Shown: positions 17,737 through 26,947 of the stretch, in pieces | Layout of the letters: every line of letters starts with the position of its first letter | Position numbering within the stretch: the stretch's first letter is position 1 | Origin: Bacteroidota bacterium | GTDB taxonomy: Bacteria; Bacteroidota; Bacteroidia; NS11-12g; UBA955 | Reading direction: 5' to 3' | DNA: 64,000 nt | Assembly: GCA_018333525.1 (NCBI GenBank) | Contig: JAGXTF010000075.1 | Span: 1-64,000 of the forward strand | Position numbers and translations under genes: made by a program | The notes under the pieces: generated by a model | What the model saw: only the letters and a program-made list of their open reading frames with translations | Told to the model about the DNA's origin: nothing | The model's database searches: none

Positions 17737-19227
17737 ATGAAACAGATTATTTTAATTTCAGTTGTATTTTTACTCCACCTGTATATTCATGCACAGGTAG
17801 CAAATTTTTCCGGATTTGACAGTTATCTGCCAATAAATGGCGGCGACATTAATCCAGCACTAAATGCGGAAAGTCGCGGGAAATGGGTTTTTTCTCCGGG
17901 AAGAATGGACATGAATCTCACCAATAATTTATTTTATCTGAAAATGCCATATTCGCCGTATAAGGTTATTGGAAAAAATGTGCCTTCCGCATATAAAACT
18001 GAAAATGGAAATGCATATTGGGACTGGAGCTGGTTTAAAATGAATTCTAAAACAAATGTTTTTAATTTTCAGGGGATTTCACGCAATTACGGTCCTTCAC
18101 TTATTTTGAAAAAAGGTAAATATTATTTTAGTGTGAGAAGTGAAATTACAGCCTTTGTATTTTGTAAAGGATTACCTGCAGGAATTATTCGGGATCAGGT
18201 GGATAACTGGAATAATTCTGATGGAAATTCTGCTCCATCGACATTGCTCAACTCTGCTTTTCAATATAGAAATGCCACCATGTATATTTCTCAGCAGGTG
18301 TATTCCGGTGTTTCATTTGGGGTTGCAAGAAAATTCAAATTGAAAAGAAGCAAAGATTTCAGTATGGGTGTGAACTACAGATTGCTTCATTCCATGGGCG
18401 GGTATTATTTGAAGGTAAAAACTGGCAATGTAGAGGCAGAAAATGCAAGCCATATTAAGATATCTGCGCCCTCTGTTTATTTTGCAGAAATGCTCCCACG
18501 CAACAATATTTTCTGGCCTCATGGCAAGGGGGGGGTAGATTTTGGTTTTGTGTTTACACACAGAAATACAGAATGCAGAAGACCTGGAAATTATAATGGA
18601 ATTCACCCGGATTATAAATGGAAATTGGGATGGTCTGTTTTGGATATTGGAAGGTTGATGTATACAAGAACAATAGTTACCAATGTTGCCATGAAGAACG
18701 ATGTTTCATTGCCGGATCCCAACGGGTTTATAGACAAAGATCCGGAGGAAATATTGCAAGATTATCGCTCCATTTTTCAAACAGAAATAGGTTTGGAAAA
18801 TACCATGACATATGGGAAAAAAGTATTTGTAGGTTTGCCTACACGTTCCATTTTTACTGCAGATTTACAACTTTCCAGACATTTATTTTGGGGCAGTATG
18901 TACATGCAAAATATGAGAAGAACTGTTAAGAATAATATATTTTTCGCATCCAATTTTTCTACCGGATTGCGGGCGGAATTCAAATATTTTGGATTTTCAC
19001 TACCACTAAATTATGCCCCATCTTTAAATGCTGCTACTGTGGGAATGGGAGTTCGGATTGGGCAGTTGTATTTCGGAACCGGGAATCTGGCGCCATTTAT
19101 TCATCCAAACGGTAATTATGCGGCGTCTTTTTATTTCGGGATACAAATTACTGATTTGCCCGGTACAGTTTTTCGCAAAAAATTGCCCTATATGTTCTCC
19201 GGAAGAAGGAGTTGTGCAGGGTTTTAA
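17737..19227 (+). CDS. DUF5723 family outer-membrane protein (first paralogue)
   Basis: 496 residues with a signal peptide (ILISVVFLLHLYIHAQ). The N-terminus has the family landmarks: INPALNAESRGKWVFSPGRMDM then NNLFYLKMPYSPYKV; later GPSLILKKGKYYFSV, WKLGWSVLDIGRLMYTRT, VGLPTRSIFTADLQLSRHLF and GMGVRIGQLYFGTGNL. The even pattern of alternating strands suggests a beta barrel of the outer membrane. Function is unknown. The second copy (19971-21446) lies tail to tail with it across a repeat array; the two share the same order of motifs, so they arose by duplication. Confidence 0.75.
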   Translation: MKQIILISVVFLLHLYIHAQVANFSGFDSYLPINGGDINPALNAESRGKWVFSPGRMDMNLTNNLFYLKMPYSPYKVIGKNVPSAYKTENGNAYWDWSWFKMNSKTNVFNFQGISRNYGPSLILKKGKYYFSVRSEITAFVFCKGLPAGIIRDQVDNWNNSDGNSAPSTLLNSAFQYRNATMYISQQVYSGVSFGVARKFKLKRSKDFSMGVNYRLLHSMGGYYLKVKTGNVEAENASHIKISAPSVYFAEMLPRNNIFWPHGKGGVDFGFVFTHRNTECRRPGNYNGIHPDYKWKLGWSVLDIGRLMYTRTIVTNVAMKNDVSLPDPNGFIDKDPEEILQDYRSIFQTEIGLENTMTYGKKVFVGLPTRSIFTADLQLSRHLFWGSMYMQNMRRTVKNNIFFASNFSTGLRAEFKYFGFSLPLNYAPSLNAATVGMGVRIGQLYFGTGNLAPFIHPNGNYAASFYFGIQITDLPGTVFRKKLPYMFSGRRSCAGF

Positions 19228-19256
19228 AGGAGAATTAAAAATTAAATAATTATAAC

Positions 19257-19712
19257 GTCGTTGGTCCTCATGCCTTGCCTGCGAAGCGCAAGGCAATCAA
19301 CGACTTACCAGGAATCAATTTGTTAAAAATTTCAGAGCTGTTGGTCGCCGCACGTTACACAATGCGGCGTGAGGACCAACAGCGCTCAACGCACTGTACT
19401 TTTAACTACGAATATACCGTCGTTGGTCCTCATGCCTTGCCTGCGAAGCGCAAGGAGACCAACGACAAATCAGGAATCAATTTGTTAAAATTTCAGAGCT
19501 GTTGGTCGCCGCATGTTTCAACAATGCGGCAAGAGGACCAACAGCGCTCTACGCACTGCACTTGGAACCACCGCAATACCGTCGTTGGTCCTCATGCCTT
19601 GCCGGCGGAGCGCAAGGAGACCAACGACAAGCCCAGAATTAATTTGTTAAAACTTCAAAGCTGTTGGTCGCCGCATGTTACACAATGTGGCGTGAGGACC
19701 AACAGCGCTCTA
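19257..19712. repeat. Three tandem 162-bp double-hairpin repeats
   Basis: Copies begin at 19257, 19419 and 19581, an exact 162-base period. Each has two hairpins. Hairpin A (19257-19304, 19419-19466, 19581-19628) has outer arms GTCGTTGGTC / GACCAACGAC and inner arms CCTTGC / GCAAGG. Hairpin B (19337-19383, 19498-19545, 19660-19706) has arms GCTGTTGGTC / GACCAACAGC and an inner CCGCAT / ATGCGG stem. A spacer with AATTTGTTAAAA is conserved between A and B. The array lies between two convergent DUF5723 genes. A 160-codon frame across it is an artefact. Changes in one arm are partly matched in the other. Confidence 0.9.
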
Positions 19713-19810
19713 TCATTTTTATCTCATTTCCATGGATTGATTTGGTTGTGTTTTTAATATTTATTCTTTGCTGAAAATCTTACAGATTTTGGCATGACCC
19801 TGTAGGGGTC

Positions 19811-19853
19811 ACATATTGCTAGCCCCGGGTTTCAACCCGGGGCAGCAATATGT
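19811..19853. repeat. Long GC-rich palindrome
   Basis: ACATATTGCTaGCCCCGGGTT tc AACCCGGGGCaGCAATATGT is a nearly perfect 20-bp-arm inverted repeat with a 2-3 base loop. A smaller GACCC tgtag GGGTC palindrome lies directly before it at 19796-19810. No T run, so it is more like a dispersed palindromic element than a terminator. Confidence 0.7.
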
Positions 19854-19871
19854 ATTGAATGCGTTTGGCGA

Positions 19872-19902
19872 TTTTTTTTGCGCCGAAGGCAAGCAAAAAA
19901 AA
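19872..19902. terminator. Terminator-like hairpin between convergent DUF5723 genes
   Basis: TTTTTTTTGC ... GCAAAAAAAA arms around an 11-base loop (gccgaaggcaa). It lies 70 bases beyond the stop of the leftward gene and may end transcription in either direction. Confidence 0.45.
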
Positions 19903-19970
19903 TGACAAACCATGAAAGAATTTATTTACGATTTTTGGATTAAAAATTTGTAACCCAATTTTAGAAAATA

Positions 19971-21446
19971 TTACATCTTCTCGCAATCATGCGCTTTATT
20001 ATCGCTCTTTTTCTTTTCCATTTCCTTGATCTTGCGATCGCGCCATTTACCCGGCAAATCGGAAATGGTAATGCCCATATACACATCTGCATCGCGCAAT
20101 GCACGTGTATACAGCATGCTCACAACACTGTTGGAGCCTATATAAAACCATCCCATTCTCAGAGAAGCACCTGCGCGCAAACTGCGGTAATCGTATTCGA
20201 GAAAAACAGGTAATGAAAATTCAAAAAACTCACGTTCATATCGGGGTGCCAACATTACATAACTCTGATGTCTGGCATGCACGCTGTACCTGCTTCGCAA
20301 ACTTTGCACCCATGTAGTATTCAGATATAAATCCGGCATGATCTGATAATCTGCCGTAAAAGCAATTCTTGTTGGTAGACCGATAATTTCTTTTCGGTTT
20401 ACATGTTTCATATTCGGCAATTCGTTCAGCACATTGTCTGCAACACCTACGCCGTTACCCTGATTTTGAAATTTGTTTTGATCGTTACGGATATTCCAAC
20501 CAATAGTATTGTTGTTCACAATGGTGGTGTAATAAGCATCCTTATAACGAATTTTGCCAATGTCTAACACACTTAAGCCCAGTTTCCAAAGGTATCTGGT
20601 GTGTTTGTCTGAATATCCTCCCTGTTGCCTGTATTCCGGTTTGTGGTATACATATGCGATTCCGAAGTCCAGACCCATGCCTTTCCCATTGTTGTAATAT
20701 TCTGAATAACGCACATTAGTGCCACTTAGCGTAATACTGTCGGGGCCAACCTGATGCAGGGTCATATTGTCGTATTGCAAATAATTTCCACCCATTCCCC
20801 ATACTTTTTTTATGGTGGCACCAAACATCAATTCCTTCTTCCATGCCATTGGCAAACTATAGGAAACATTGGCTCCTGCACTAATCCATGCATTGGTGGA
20901 AAGTGTGGTTTTGTGTATTTGAACATTGTTATTTTTATCCCAATAAAAATATTGAAACGCACCTCTTGCAGAGTCAAGTTCTTTATAAAAAGCATGCGCA
21001 AGATTTTCACTTAACCCGCTAATTCTCGCCAGCCCGGTTGCATCTGTTACCAATCCCAAATGCCATCTTTTGATTTTAATGGTAAATGATGGTCCGTATA
21101 ACATTGCCCCCGCTGCTGCATGTTTGTTGCGGTTGTTGATGTGTTCATGCAGCCACGAAGTATCGAACTTCGGATTGCCATTTTCATCCTTGTACTGCGG
21201 TGCCATGCCATTGTTGATGTACTTGTACGCACTATATGGCAAGTGCAGGCTCAGATAATTATTGTTTACATTGGCCCAAATACCAACCAGATTCAAATGC
21301 CATTTGTACGGGGTATAGGCCGTTAACGCAGGATTGATTTTAGCCGCATGGATACCACTATAGTATCCATTTGCGATCGGGCCGAAATGTTGCGCGCTTA
21401 ACCTGCCAGAAATAAGCAGCAACAGCCCTAAGATGATGTTCTTCAA
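19971..21446 (-). CDS. DUF5723 family outer-membrane protein (second paralogue)
   Basis: 491 residues, signal peptide IILGLLLLISGRLSAQ. Family landmarks: GYYSGIHAAKINPALTAYTPYKWHLNLVG, NNYLSLHLPYSAYKYIN, YGPSFTIKIKRWHLGLV, WKLGLSVLDIGKIRYKDAYY and IGLPTRIAFTADYQIMPDLYLNTTW, then a charged C-terminal tail (KEMEKKKSDNKAHDCEKM). Matches the neighbouring paralogue in length and motif order but has diverged strongly. Predicted outer-membrane barrel of unknown function. Confidence 0.75.
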   Translation of the reverse strand: MKNIILGLLLLISGRLSAQHFGPIANGYYSGIHAAKINPALTAYTPYKWHLNLVGIWANVNNNYLSLHLPYSAYKYINNGMAPQYKDENGNPKFDTSWLHEHINNRNKHAAAGAMLYGPSFTIKIKRWHLGLVTDATGLARISGLSENLAHAFYKELDSARGAFQYFYWDKNNNVQIHKTTLSTNAWISAGANVSYSLPMAWKKELMFGATIKKVWGMGGNYLQYDNMTLHQVGPDSITLSGTNVRYSEYYNNGKGMGLDFGIAYVYHKPEYRQQGGYSDKHTRYLWKLGLSVLDIGKIRYKDAYYTTIVNNNTIGWNIRNDQNKFQNQGNGVGVADNVLNELPNMKHVNRKEIIGLPTRIAFTADYQIMPDLYLNTTWVQSLRSRYSVHARHQSYVMLAPRYEREFFEFSLPVFLEYDYRSLRAGASLRMGWFYIGSNSVVSMLYTRALRDADVYMGITISDLPGKWRDRKIKEMEKKKSDNKAHDCEKM

Positions 21447-21517
21447 TGCCGTGTTATTAATAGGAAACGAAACCCTCCAGTGGATTATTCATACAAATAT
21501 ATCCGTTTAAAGTCAAA

Positions 21518-22138
21518 TTACCAAGCGTAATCGCAGCTTAACGGCAGGTAAATTGGCTTTCTTACCCTATTGGGTGCGGTTTTCGGGCGATCACTTTCGT
21601 AAATATCCTTTAATAAAGGTAAAAAAATGCGATTTTTCGGTACTTTGTACAACGGGATGGTAAATTGAAATCCTATGTATGGAACAAAGCATTTTTGAAT
21701 ATCCCCCGGAATGTTGGGATAGGAATTGATTGGTTTGAAAAAGGGACCAAAAACAGATTTTTTTCCAATTGGTTTGTAGGTTGCAATTCTAAAATTTACA
21801 ATGCTGTAATATCCTGCAGAATAATAAAATCGGGCAATCCGTTTTCTGTTTTCCAATTGTTTTATTTCGCACCATTGTGCAAACCCCGGAATTGTTTCTG
21901 TTCGCATTCCACTTTTTTGAGTTCGACCGAAAATGCTGCCTGAACTTAACTGGAGTGTAAAATCAAAATTTACATGGGTAGAATAGAAACCAAATTTTAA
22001 ATGCGAACATTGAAAATATGAGTTCTGATATTCTATCAAATTGGGGTTGAACTTGCGGTGAATATTCTTTAATTCCGGTATAAAATCAGGATAAGCTAAG
22101 TTGGTATGAAAAAATAGAAATACTACTGCGTATTTCAT
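21518..22138 (-). CDS. Hypothetical exported protein
   Basis: 206 residues from the ATG at 22138 (MKYAVVFLFFHTNLAYP, a signal peptide); an ATG three codons earlier is also possible. The rest is rich in aromatic residues and beta-type segments (FGFYSTHVNFDFTLQLSSGSIFG, RFYYSAGYYSIVNFRIATYKPI, VPYIGFQFTIPLY), suggesting a small outer-membrane barrel or periplasmic beta protein. No family recognised. It starts 47 bases after the E1 dehydrogenase stop on the same strand and may be expressed with it, although no functional link is visible. Confidence 0.5.
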   Translation of the reverse strand: MKYAVVFLFFHTNLAYPDFIPELKNIHRKFNPNLIEYQNSYFQCSHLKFGFYSTHVNFDFTLQLSSGSIFGRTQKSGMRTETIPGFAQWCEIKQLENRKRIARFYYSAGYYSIVNFRIATYKPIGKKSVFGPFFKPINSYPNIPGDIQKCFVPYIGFQFTIPLYKVPKNRIFLPLLKDIYESDRPKTAPNRVRKPIYLPLSCDYAW

Positions 22139-22185
22139 ATCCACCATACGAAATGCTTTTCAAAATGTTACCCAATAATAGATAT

Positions 22186-24159
22186 TTAATACGCTTCTAA
22201 AGCGCGGAGTTCCAGCTCCAGCCGGCCCCATGGCAAAAAATTATCTTCCAGCGTTTTGGCCAGCGGCACGGGTGTGTCCAAACTTCCCAAACGCTTTACA
22301 GGTGCATCCAAATATTCAAAACAATTTTCAGATATCCATGAAGCAATATCAGATGCAATGCTTCCGGTAAATGTATCTTCAGTTAAAACCAATACTTTTC
22401 CGCAGGCCTGAACCACATTTTTTACGGTTTCCTTGTCCCAGGGAATTAATGTGCGCAAATCGATAATACTTGCCTTTAAACCCATTGCCTTTGTTATTTC
22501 TAATGCTTTGTGTACCCCCCATCCGTAAGTAATGATGCAAATATCTTCACCATAATTATGTACTGTTGCACTGCCTTCTGCAATGGTATAATAATCATCG
22601 GAAACCGGTCCGCTAACACTTCGATACAAATGTTTGTGTTCAAAAAACAACACCGGATTAGGATCGTTTATCGCCGTGGCTAATAATCCTTTTGCATCTG
22701 CAGGATTTGATGGGAAATAAATTTTTAATCCCGGAATATGGTAAAACCAGGCTTCCGTGCTTTGACTGTGAAATGGTCCGGCCTGAACACCGGCACCTGT
22801 TGGCATTCGCACTACCACATCTGCAGGCTGTGCCCATCGATAATGGCTCTTCGCAAGATTATTTGCAATTTGATTGAAACCACAACTCACAAAATCCGCG
22901 AATTGCATTTCCACCACAGCTTTAAAACCCTTAATTGCCAATCCATATCCGGCACCTAGAATACTGCTTTCTGTAATTGGGGTATTTCTCACTCTGGCTT
23001 TGCCAAATTGTTGTACAAATCCTTCGGTAATTTTAAAAACACCGCCATATTCCGCAACATCCTGTCCCATAATCACCAAATTGGAATGTAGTTCCATGCT
23101 CTGTCGCAGCCCATCACTAATGGCGTCTACCAATCTTTTTTCGGAAGTTTTGGATGTTGGAGAAATTTCTGTAGCCTGAAGCGGAGCATAAATATCGCGT
23201 AATTCTTCATTGGTGTCCGGAGTGATTTCCGGTTCTGCAAATACCGCCTCCAAATCTTCATCCATGCCAGCGAGCAATTCACTTCGAATTTGAATTTTAT
23301 CAGATTCGGAAATGATATGATTTTCTAATAAATATTTTTCGAAATTTTCTACAGGATCTTTTTTCTGCCATTCCTCAAATAAATGCTGCGGAACATATTT
23401 GGTACCGCTGGCTTCTTCATGGCCACGCATGCGAAAAGTAATGCATTCCAACAAAACAGGCTCCGGATTTTCTCGAATTTCTTCTGCGATTTTTTTAATG
23501 GTTTGATAAACTTCCAGAATATTATTTCCGTCAATTTGGATAGCGCGCATTCCATATCCAATGCCTTTATCAATAAACTGTTTACAGCGAAATTGCTCAT
23601 TGCTTGGCGTAGACAATCCATATCCATTATTTTCAATTAAAAAAATAACCGGCAATTGCCAAACAGCTGCAACATTTAATGCCTCATGGAAATCACCTTC
23701 ACTTGTACCACCATCACCGCTGAAAACAAGGCTCAGTTTTTTTTCACCTTTTAAAAGGGATGCAAGACTAATTCCATTTGCAACACCGAGCATTGCACCC
23801 AGATGACTAATCATCCCCACAATGTGGTATTCATTGGTCCCGAAATGAAAGCTGCGATCTCTTCCTTTGGTAAATCCACTTTTCTTTCCCTGCCATTGCG
23901 CAAATAATTTTCGAAATGGAATTTTTCTGCCGGTAAATACACCTAAATTCCGGTGTAAAGGCAAAATGTATTCATCTTCGTGAAGCGCCATAGTGGCTCC
24001 AACTGAAATGGCCTCCTGACCAATTCCGCTGAACCATTTCCCTACTTTTCCCTGACGCAGCAGAATGAGCATTTTCTCTTCTATCAGCCTTGGATACAAC
24101 AGGTTTTTGTAAATTTCTTTCAGCTCCGATTCGCTGAGGTTATGGGACTTAAAATCCAT
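22186..24159 (-). CDS. 2-oxoacid dehydrogenase E1, fused alpha and beta subunits
   Basis: 657 residues. The alpha part (about 10-330) has the thiamine diphosphate motif GDGGTSEGDFHEALN ... IENNGYG (GDG-x-NN) and RMRGHEEASG; the beta part (about 340-655) has VIMGQDVAEYGGVFKIT, ITESSILGAGYGLAIKG, the FADF stretch, MPTGAGVQAGPFHSQS, EHKHLYR and a transketolase C domain (IIDLRTLIPWDKETV). The enzyme decarboxylates pyruvate or branched-chain 2-oxoacids and passes the acyl group to the E2 lipoyl domain; E2 and E3 are not here. Fused E1 of this type is common in Bacteroidota and fits branched-chain fatty-acid priming. The TTG upstream overlaps a promoter box, so the ATG at 24159 is preferred. Confidence 0.92.
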   Translation of the reverse strand: MDFKSHNLSESELKEIYKNLLYPRLIEEKMLILLRQGKVGKWFSGIGQEAISVGATMALHEDEYILPLHRNLGVFTGRKIPFRKLFAQWQGKKSGFTKGRDRSFHFGTNEYHIVGMISHLGAMLGVANGISLASLLKGEKKLSLVFSGDGGTSEGDFHEALNVAAVWQLPVIFLIENNGYGLSTPSNEQFRCKQFIDKGIGYGMRAIQIDGNNILEVYQTIKKIAEEIRENPEPVLLECITFRMRGHEEASGTKYVPQHLFEEWQKKDPVENFEKYLLENHIISESDKIQIRSELLAGMDEDLEAVFAEPEITPDTNEELRDIYAPLQATEISPTSKTSEKRLVDAISDGLRQSMELHSNLVIMGQDVAEYGGVFKITEGFVQQFGKARVRNTPITESSILGAGYGLAIKGFKAVVEMQFADFVSCGFNQIANNLAKSHYRWAQPADVVVRMPTGAGVQAGPFHSQSTEAWFYHIPGLKIYFPSNPADAKGLLATAINDPNPVLFFEHKHLYRSVSGPVSDDYYTIAEGSATVHNYGEDICIITYGWGVHKALEITKAMGLKASIIDLRTLIPWDKETVKNVVQACGKVLVLTEDTFTGSIASDIASWISENCFEYLDAPVKRLGSLDTPVPLAKTLEDNFLPWGRLELELRALEAY

Positions 24160-24168
24160 AAAGGGCTG

Positions 24169-24176
24169 CAAAGATA
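24169..24176 (-). promoter_or_regulatory. Promoter -7 box of the E1 dehydrogenase gene (TATCTTTG)
   Basis: Minus-strand TATCTTTG, a full match to TAnnTTTG, ends 9 bases before the ATG at 24159 and includes the alternative TTG start, which argues against that start. Confidence 0.5.
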
Positions 24177-24399
24177 GGCCGGAAAATCCTTGGATACAGA
24201 ATGGAATTTAATAGTGAAAACATAAAAACCGATGGAGCTCTGGTTTTTTTCTTTTAATGAAGGGTTAAATCAATTTTATATGAAGTCGAATAATTATCAT
24301 ATGTAAGTTGCAAAAAATGGATGAATATAAAATGAAAGCAAAATAATAACTTCAATTCATTTAACACCAATTTAACCATAATATTAAGTAGTGTAAATT

Positions 24400-25527
24400 T
24401 CAGAACGCTTCGCCAAAAGCGACATAAAACCCACTGTTTCCGTTCATTCCCCAGGCATAATCCAGGCGGAGATTTACATTTTCTTTTCTATCGATGAGAA
24501 AGCGTATTCCTGAACCCACATTACCAACAATTTCGAAAATATCATATAAATCATATTGACTTAGGGAGGGATTTGCTTCACCAATAAAGGAAGCACCACC
24601 AAAAAAAGCGATTGCCCATCGTTTGTAAATTCTGATTTTTGTTTCTTTCTGTAAGGTCAGAAATAGGGAAGAGCGATAACGACCGGCATAGTACCCTCTA
24701 GCAGTTACATCTCCACCAAAAGCCGCCATATCAAAGGCATTGCTGCAATTGCTATAGACAGTTTTGAACTGAAAACTATTGGTAAATATCTTCCATCTGG
24801 TATTATATTTTCTGAAATCTAAAACCATATAATTGTAATTGTCCTTTGGCTTATACATATTGGTTACATGCGTAAATAAATACATGCCTTTTGTGGTGAG
24901 CAGAATATTGTCTCTTGTGTCTCTAAGTAAGGCTATACCCGGGAATCCTACAGCTTCATGAAATTTCAACACGCGGTAAGTCCAAAAATCACCGGATAAG
25001 AAGTTGACGTTGGAATATTTAATATATCGGATTGAAGCACCTATATACCATTTCTTTTTTATAAGGTGAAATCCAAGACATTCAGCAAACATTCTGTTTG
25101 CCGAATATTGAACTTTATCCTTTTCGGGTACAAAAGAACCTGTTCCCCAAAAATAATCCGGAAATTTAGAAAAATGCAATTTCCCCTGATAAAAATTGCG
25201 TTCGTTTTTACTAAATATATTCCAACCAATTTCATAAATAAATTGCTTGCGTTGGGTATAATTGAATTCAACCTTGGCATTGGATGCGCGGGTATTGGAA
25301 GGATCGCCAAGCCTGAAAGTAAAAAGACAAACTGCGCCAACATAAGTTTTGGTTTCAGGTGAATAGCCGAATGCGGGTACCGGTAACACTGAAAATTTCT
25401 TCGTTTTGCCGGAACTGCTGTCAGCATTATCTGCTAATAATTGCGGAATTTGCAAAAGCAAAAGAAACATCAAAAAACAAACTCTTTTTAAGTCCGATTT
25501 GTGTAACATTTTTTGCAATTCTCTCAT
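24400..25527 (-). CDS. Surface antigen (BamA/TamA C-terminal) barrel protein without POTRA domains
   Basis: 375 residues from the ATG at 25527; the frame opens 14 codons earlier at a TTG. Signal region KRVCFLMFLLLLQIPQLLA. The rest is a barrel of the bacterial surface antigen type: VLPVPAFGYSPETKTYVGAV at the start, FPGIALLRDTRDNILLTTKGMYLFTH (the conserved D-x-RDN...P.G turn, here with TTKG), FGGDVTARGYYAGRYR (the R-G-Y/F loop-6 motif) and GSGIRFLIDRKENVNLRLDYAWG before the last strand. No POTRA repeats, so it is a short member of unknown role, not the essential BamA. Divergent from the desaturase. Confidence 0.75.
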   Translation of the reverse strand: MRELQKMLHKSDLKRVCFLMFLLLLQIPQLLADNADSSSGKTKKFSVLPVPAFGYSPETKTYVGAVCLFTFRLGDPSNTRASNAKVEFNYTQRKQFIYEIGWNIFSKNERNFYQGKLHFSKFPDYFWGTGSFVPEKDKVQYSANRMFAECLGFHLIKKKWYIGASIRYIKYSNVNFLSGDFWTYRVLKFHEAVGFPGIALLRDTRDNILLTTKGMYLFTHVTNMYKPKDNYNYMVLDFRKYNTRWKIFTNSFQFKTVYSNCSNAFDMAAFGGDVTARGYYAGRYRSSLFLTLQKETKIRIYKRWAIAFFGGASFIGEANPSLSQYDLYDIFEIVGNVGSGIRFLIDRKENVNLRLDYAWGMNGNSGFYVAFGEAF

Positions 25528-25674
25528 AGGTGTTGCAACAAAGGACAATATTTGGATGGGTATTTCCAAAACTTATACACAGACGGGCACCGCATTCATG
25601 CGCATTACGCAATGTCATTGAATACGATGTGACTTTCATCACTCCCGAATTTTCCCTGTTTGCTGCTTTTAGGT

Positions 25675-25682
25675 TACCTTTG
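25675..25682 (+). promoter_or_regulatory. Promoter -7 box of the desaturase gene (TACCTTTG)
   Basis: TACCTTTG exactly matches TAnnTTTG and lies 17 bases before the ATG at 25700. Confidence 0.5.
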
Positions 25683-25699
25683 CACTTTCAAATACAAAG

Positions 25700-26770
25700 A
25701 TGACGAAAGTAACCTTCGCAAGAGCCCAAGATGAATTTTCATTGGTATTGCGCAAGAAAGTGGACGAATATTTTCGAACAAACCGTATCAAGCAGACCGG
25801 AAATCTAAAGTTGTATACCAAAACAGGTGTATTGCTTATTACTTTGATAGCCCTCTATTATGTTCTTGTTTTCCAGACACCGGCAGCTTGGCTTGCACTA
25901 CCACTGTGCGCTTTGGCAGGAGTGAATCTCGCTGCTATTGGGTTTAATGTGATGCACGATGGCTGCCATGGAAGTTATTCCAGGAAACAATGGGTAAATG
26001 ACCTGATGGGATATACCCTGGATGTAATGGGTGGTTGTTCGTATTTCTGGAAGGTGAAGCACAATGTAGCTCACCACTCTTATACCAATATTGAAGGACA
26101 CGATGAAGATATTGATATCAGGCCCTTTTTGCGATTAAATACACAACAGAAGAAACGCTGGTTTCACAAATACCAGCAATTCTACTGGCCTGTATTGTAT
26201 TGCCTTACTTATTTCTGGTGGGTTTGCTTCCGCGATATCAAGAAATACATTGAAAGACGTGTTGCAACTACAGAAATTCCACACATGGACTTTAAACAAC
26301 ACGCCATATTTTGGGGTGGTAAACTATTATATTTCTGGCTGTGGTGGTATGTTCCAATCAGCTTAGTTGGCTTCGGTCCATTTATGTTGGGATATGGAAT
26401 TACCCTGGCGGCAACCGGAATTACGCTGGGTGTTGTATTTCAAATGGCACATGCCATTGAAGAACTTGATTTCCCTGAACCGGATCCTCAAACACTAAAA
26501 ATTGATAATGCCTGGTTCATACACCAGTTAAATACCACCGCGAATTTTGCTCCAAGATCTAAATTCTGGGGATGGATTACCGGAGGACTCAATTTTCAGG
26601 TAGAACATCATTTGTTCCCCAGAGTAAGCCATGTTCATTATCCGAGTATTGCTCCAATAGTGCAACAGGTTTGCGCGGATTACAATGTTAGATACAATGT
26701 TCATCAGACCTTTCCTTCCGCTTTGTTTTCGCATATAAAGCATCTGAAGTTTATAGGAAGGCAACCCTGA
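25700..26770 (+). CDS. Membrane fatty-acid (acyl-CoA/lipid) desaturase
   Basis: 356 residues, polytopic. The three His boxes of front-end/acyl desaturases are present: HDGCHGSY (about residue 90), HNVAHHSYTN (about 120) and QVEHHLFPRVSHVHYP (near 298). Hydrophobic pairs at about 43-65 and 70-88, then 155-180 and 210-250, give four or more membrane spans. It uses di-iron and oxygen to insert a double bond in a membrane acyl chain; the position of the bond cannot be told. No cytochrome b5 domain. Divergent from the surface-antigen barrel and followed by a strong terminator, so monocistronic. Confidence 0.9.
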   Translation: MTKVTFARAQDEFSLVLRKKVDEYFRTNRIKQTGNLKLYTKTGVLLITLIALYYVLVFQTPAAWLALPLCALAGVNLAAIGFNVMHDGCHGSYSRKQWVNDLMGYTLDVMGGCSYFWKVKHNVAHHSYTNIEGHDEDIDIRPFLRLNTQQKKRWFHKYQQFYWPVLYCLTYFWWVCFRDIKKYIERRVATTEIPHMDFKQHAIFWGGKLLYFWLWWYVPISLVGFGPFMLGYGITLAATGITLGVVFQMAHAIEELDFPEPDPQTLKIDNAWFIHQLNTTANFAPRSKFWGWITGGLNFQVEHHLFPRVSHVHYPSIAPIVQQVCADYNVRYNVHQTFPSALFSHIKHLKFIGRQP

Positions 26771-26784
26771 TTTGAAAGAACTTC

Positions 26785-26812
26785 GCCCGGTACTACTGCC
26801 GGGCTTTTTTTT
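26785..26812 (+). terminator. Intrinsic terminator of the desaturase gene
   Basis: GCCCGG tactactg CCGGGC followed by eight T residues, 15 bases after the stop. Confidence 0.92.
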
Positions 26813-26947
26813 GCCCATTCTGTTCCAAAATCCTTTGTACCATTTGTATACATTGTCGGTCAGTACCGCAATACCGGTAGTGGAATCTAAAAAAAACGAT
26901 TTTTTTTGCAACCATTAATCCATTGTGCGTCACTAATATGAAGCAAC

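Noticed and set aside
19257-19712. CRISPR array
   Set aside because: Units are 162 bases, nearly identical along their whole length and have no unique spacers; no cas genes are present.
19275-19757. A 160-codon open frame across the 162-bp repeats
   Set aside because: It only translates the tandem hairpins (a multiple of three in length, so the frame stays open) and has no protein-like features or neighbours.
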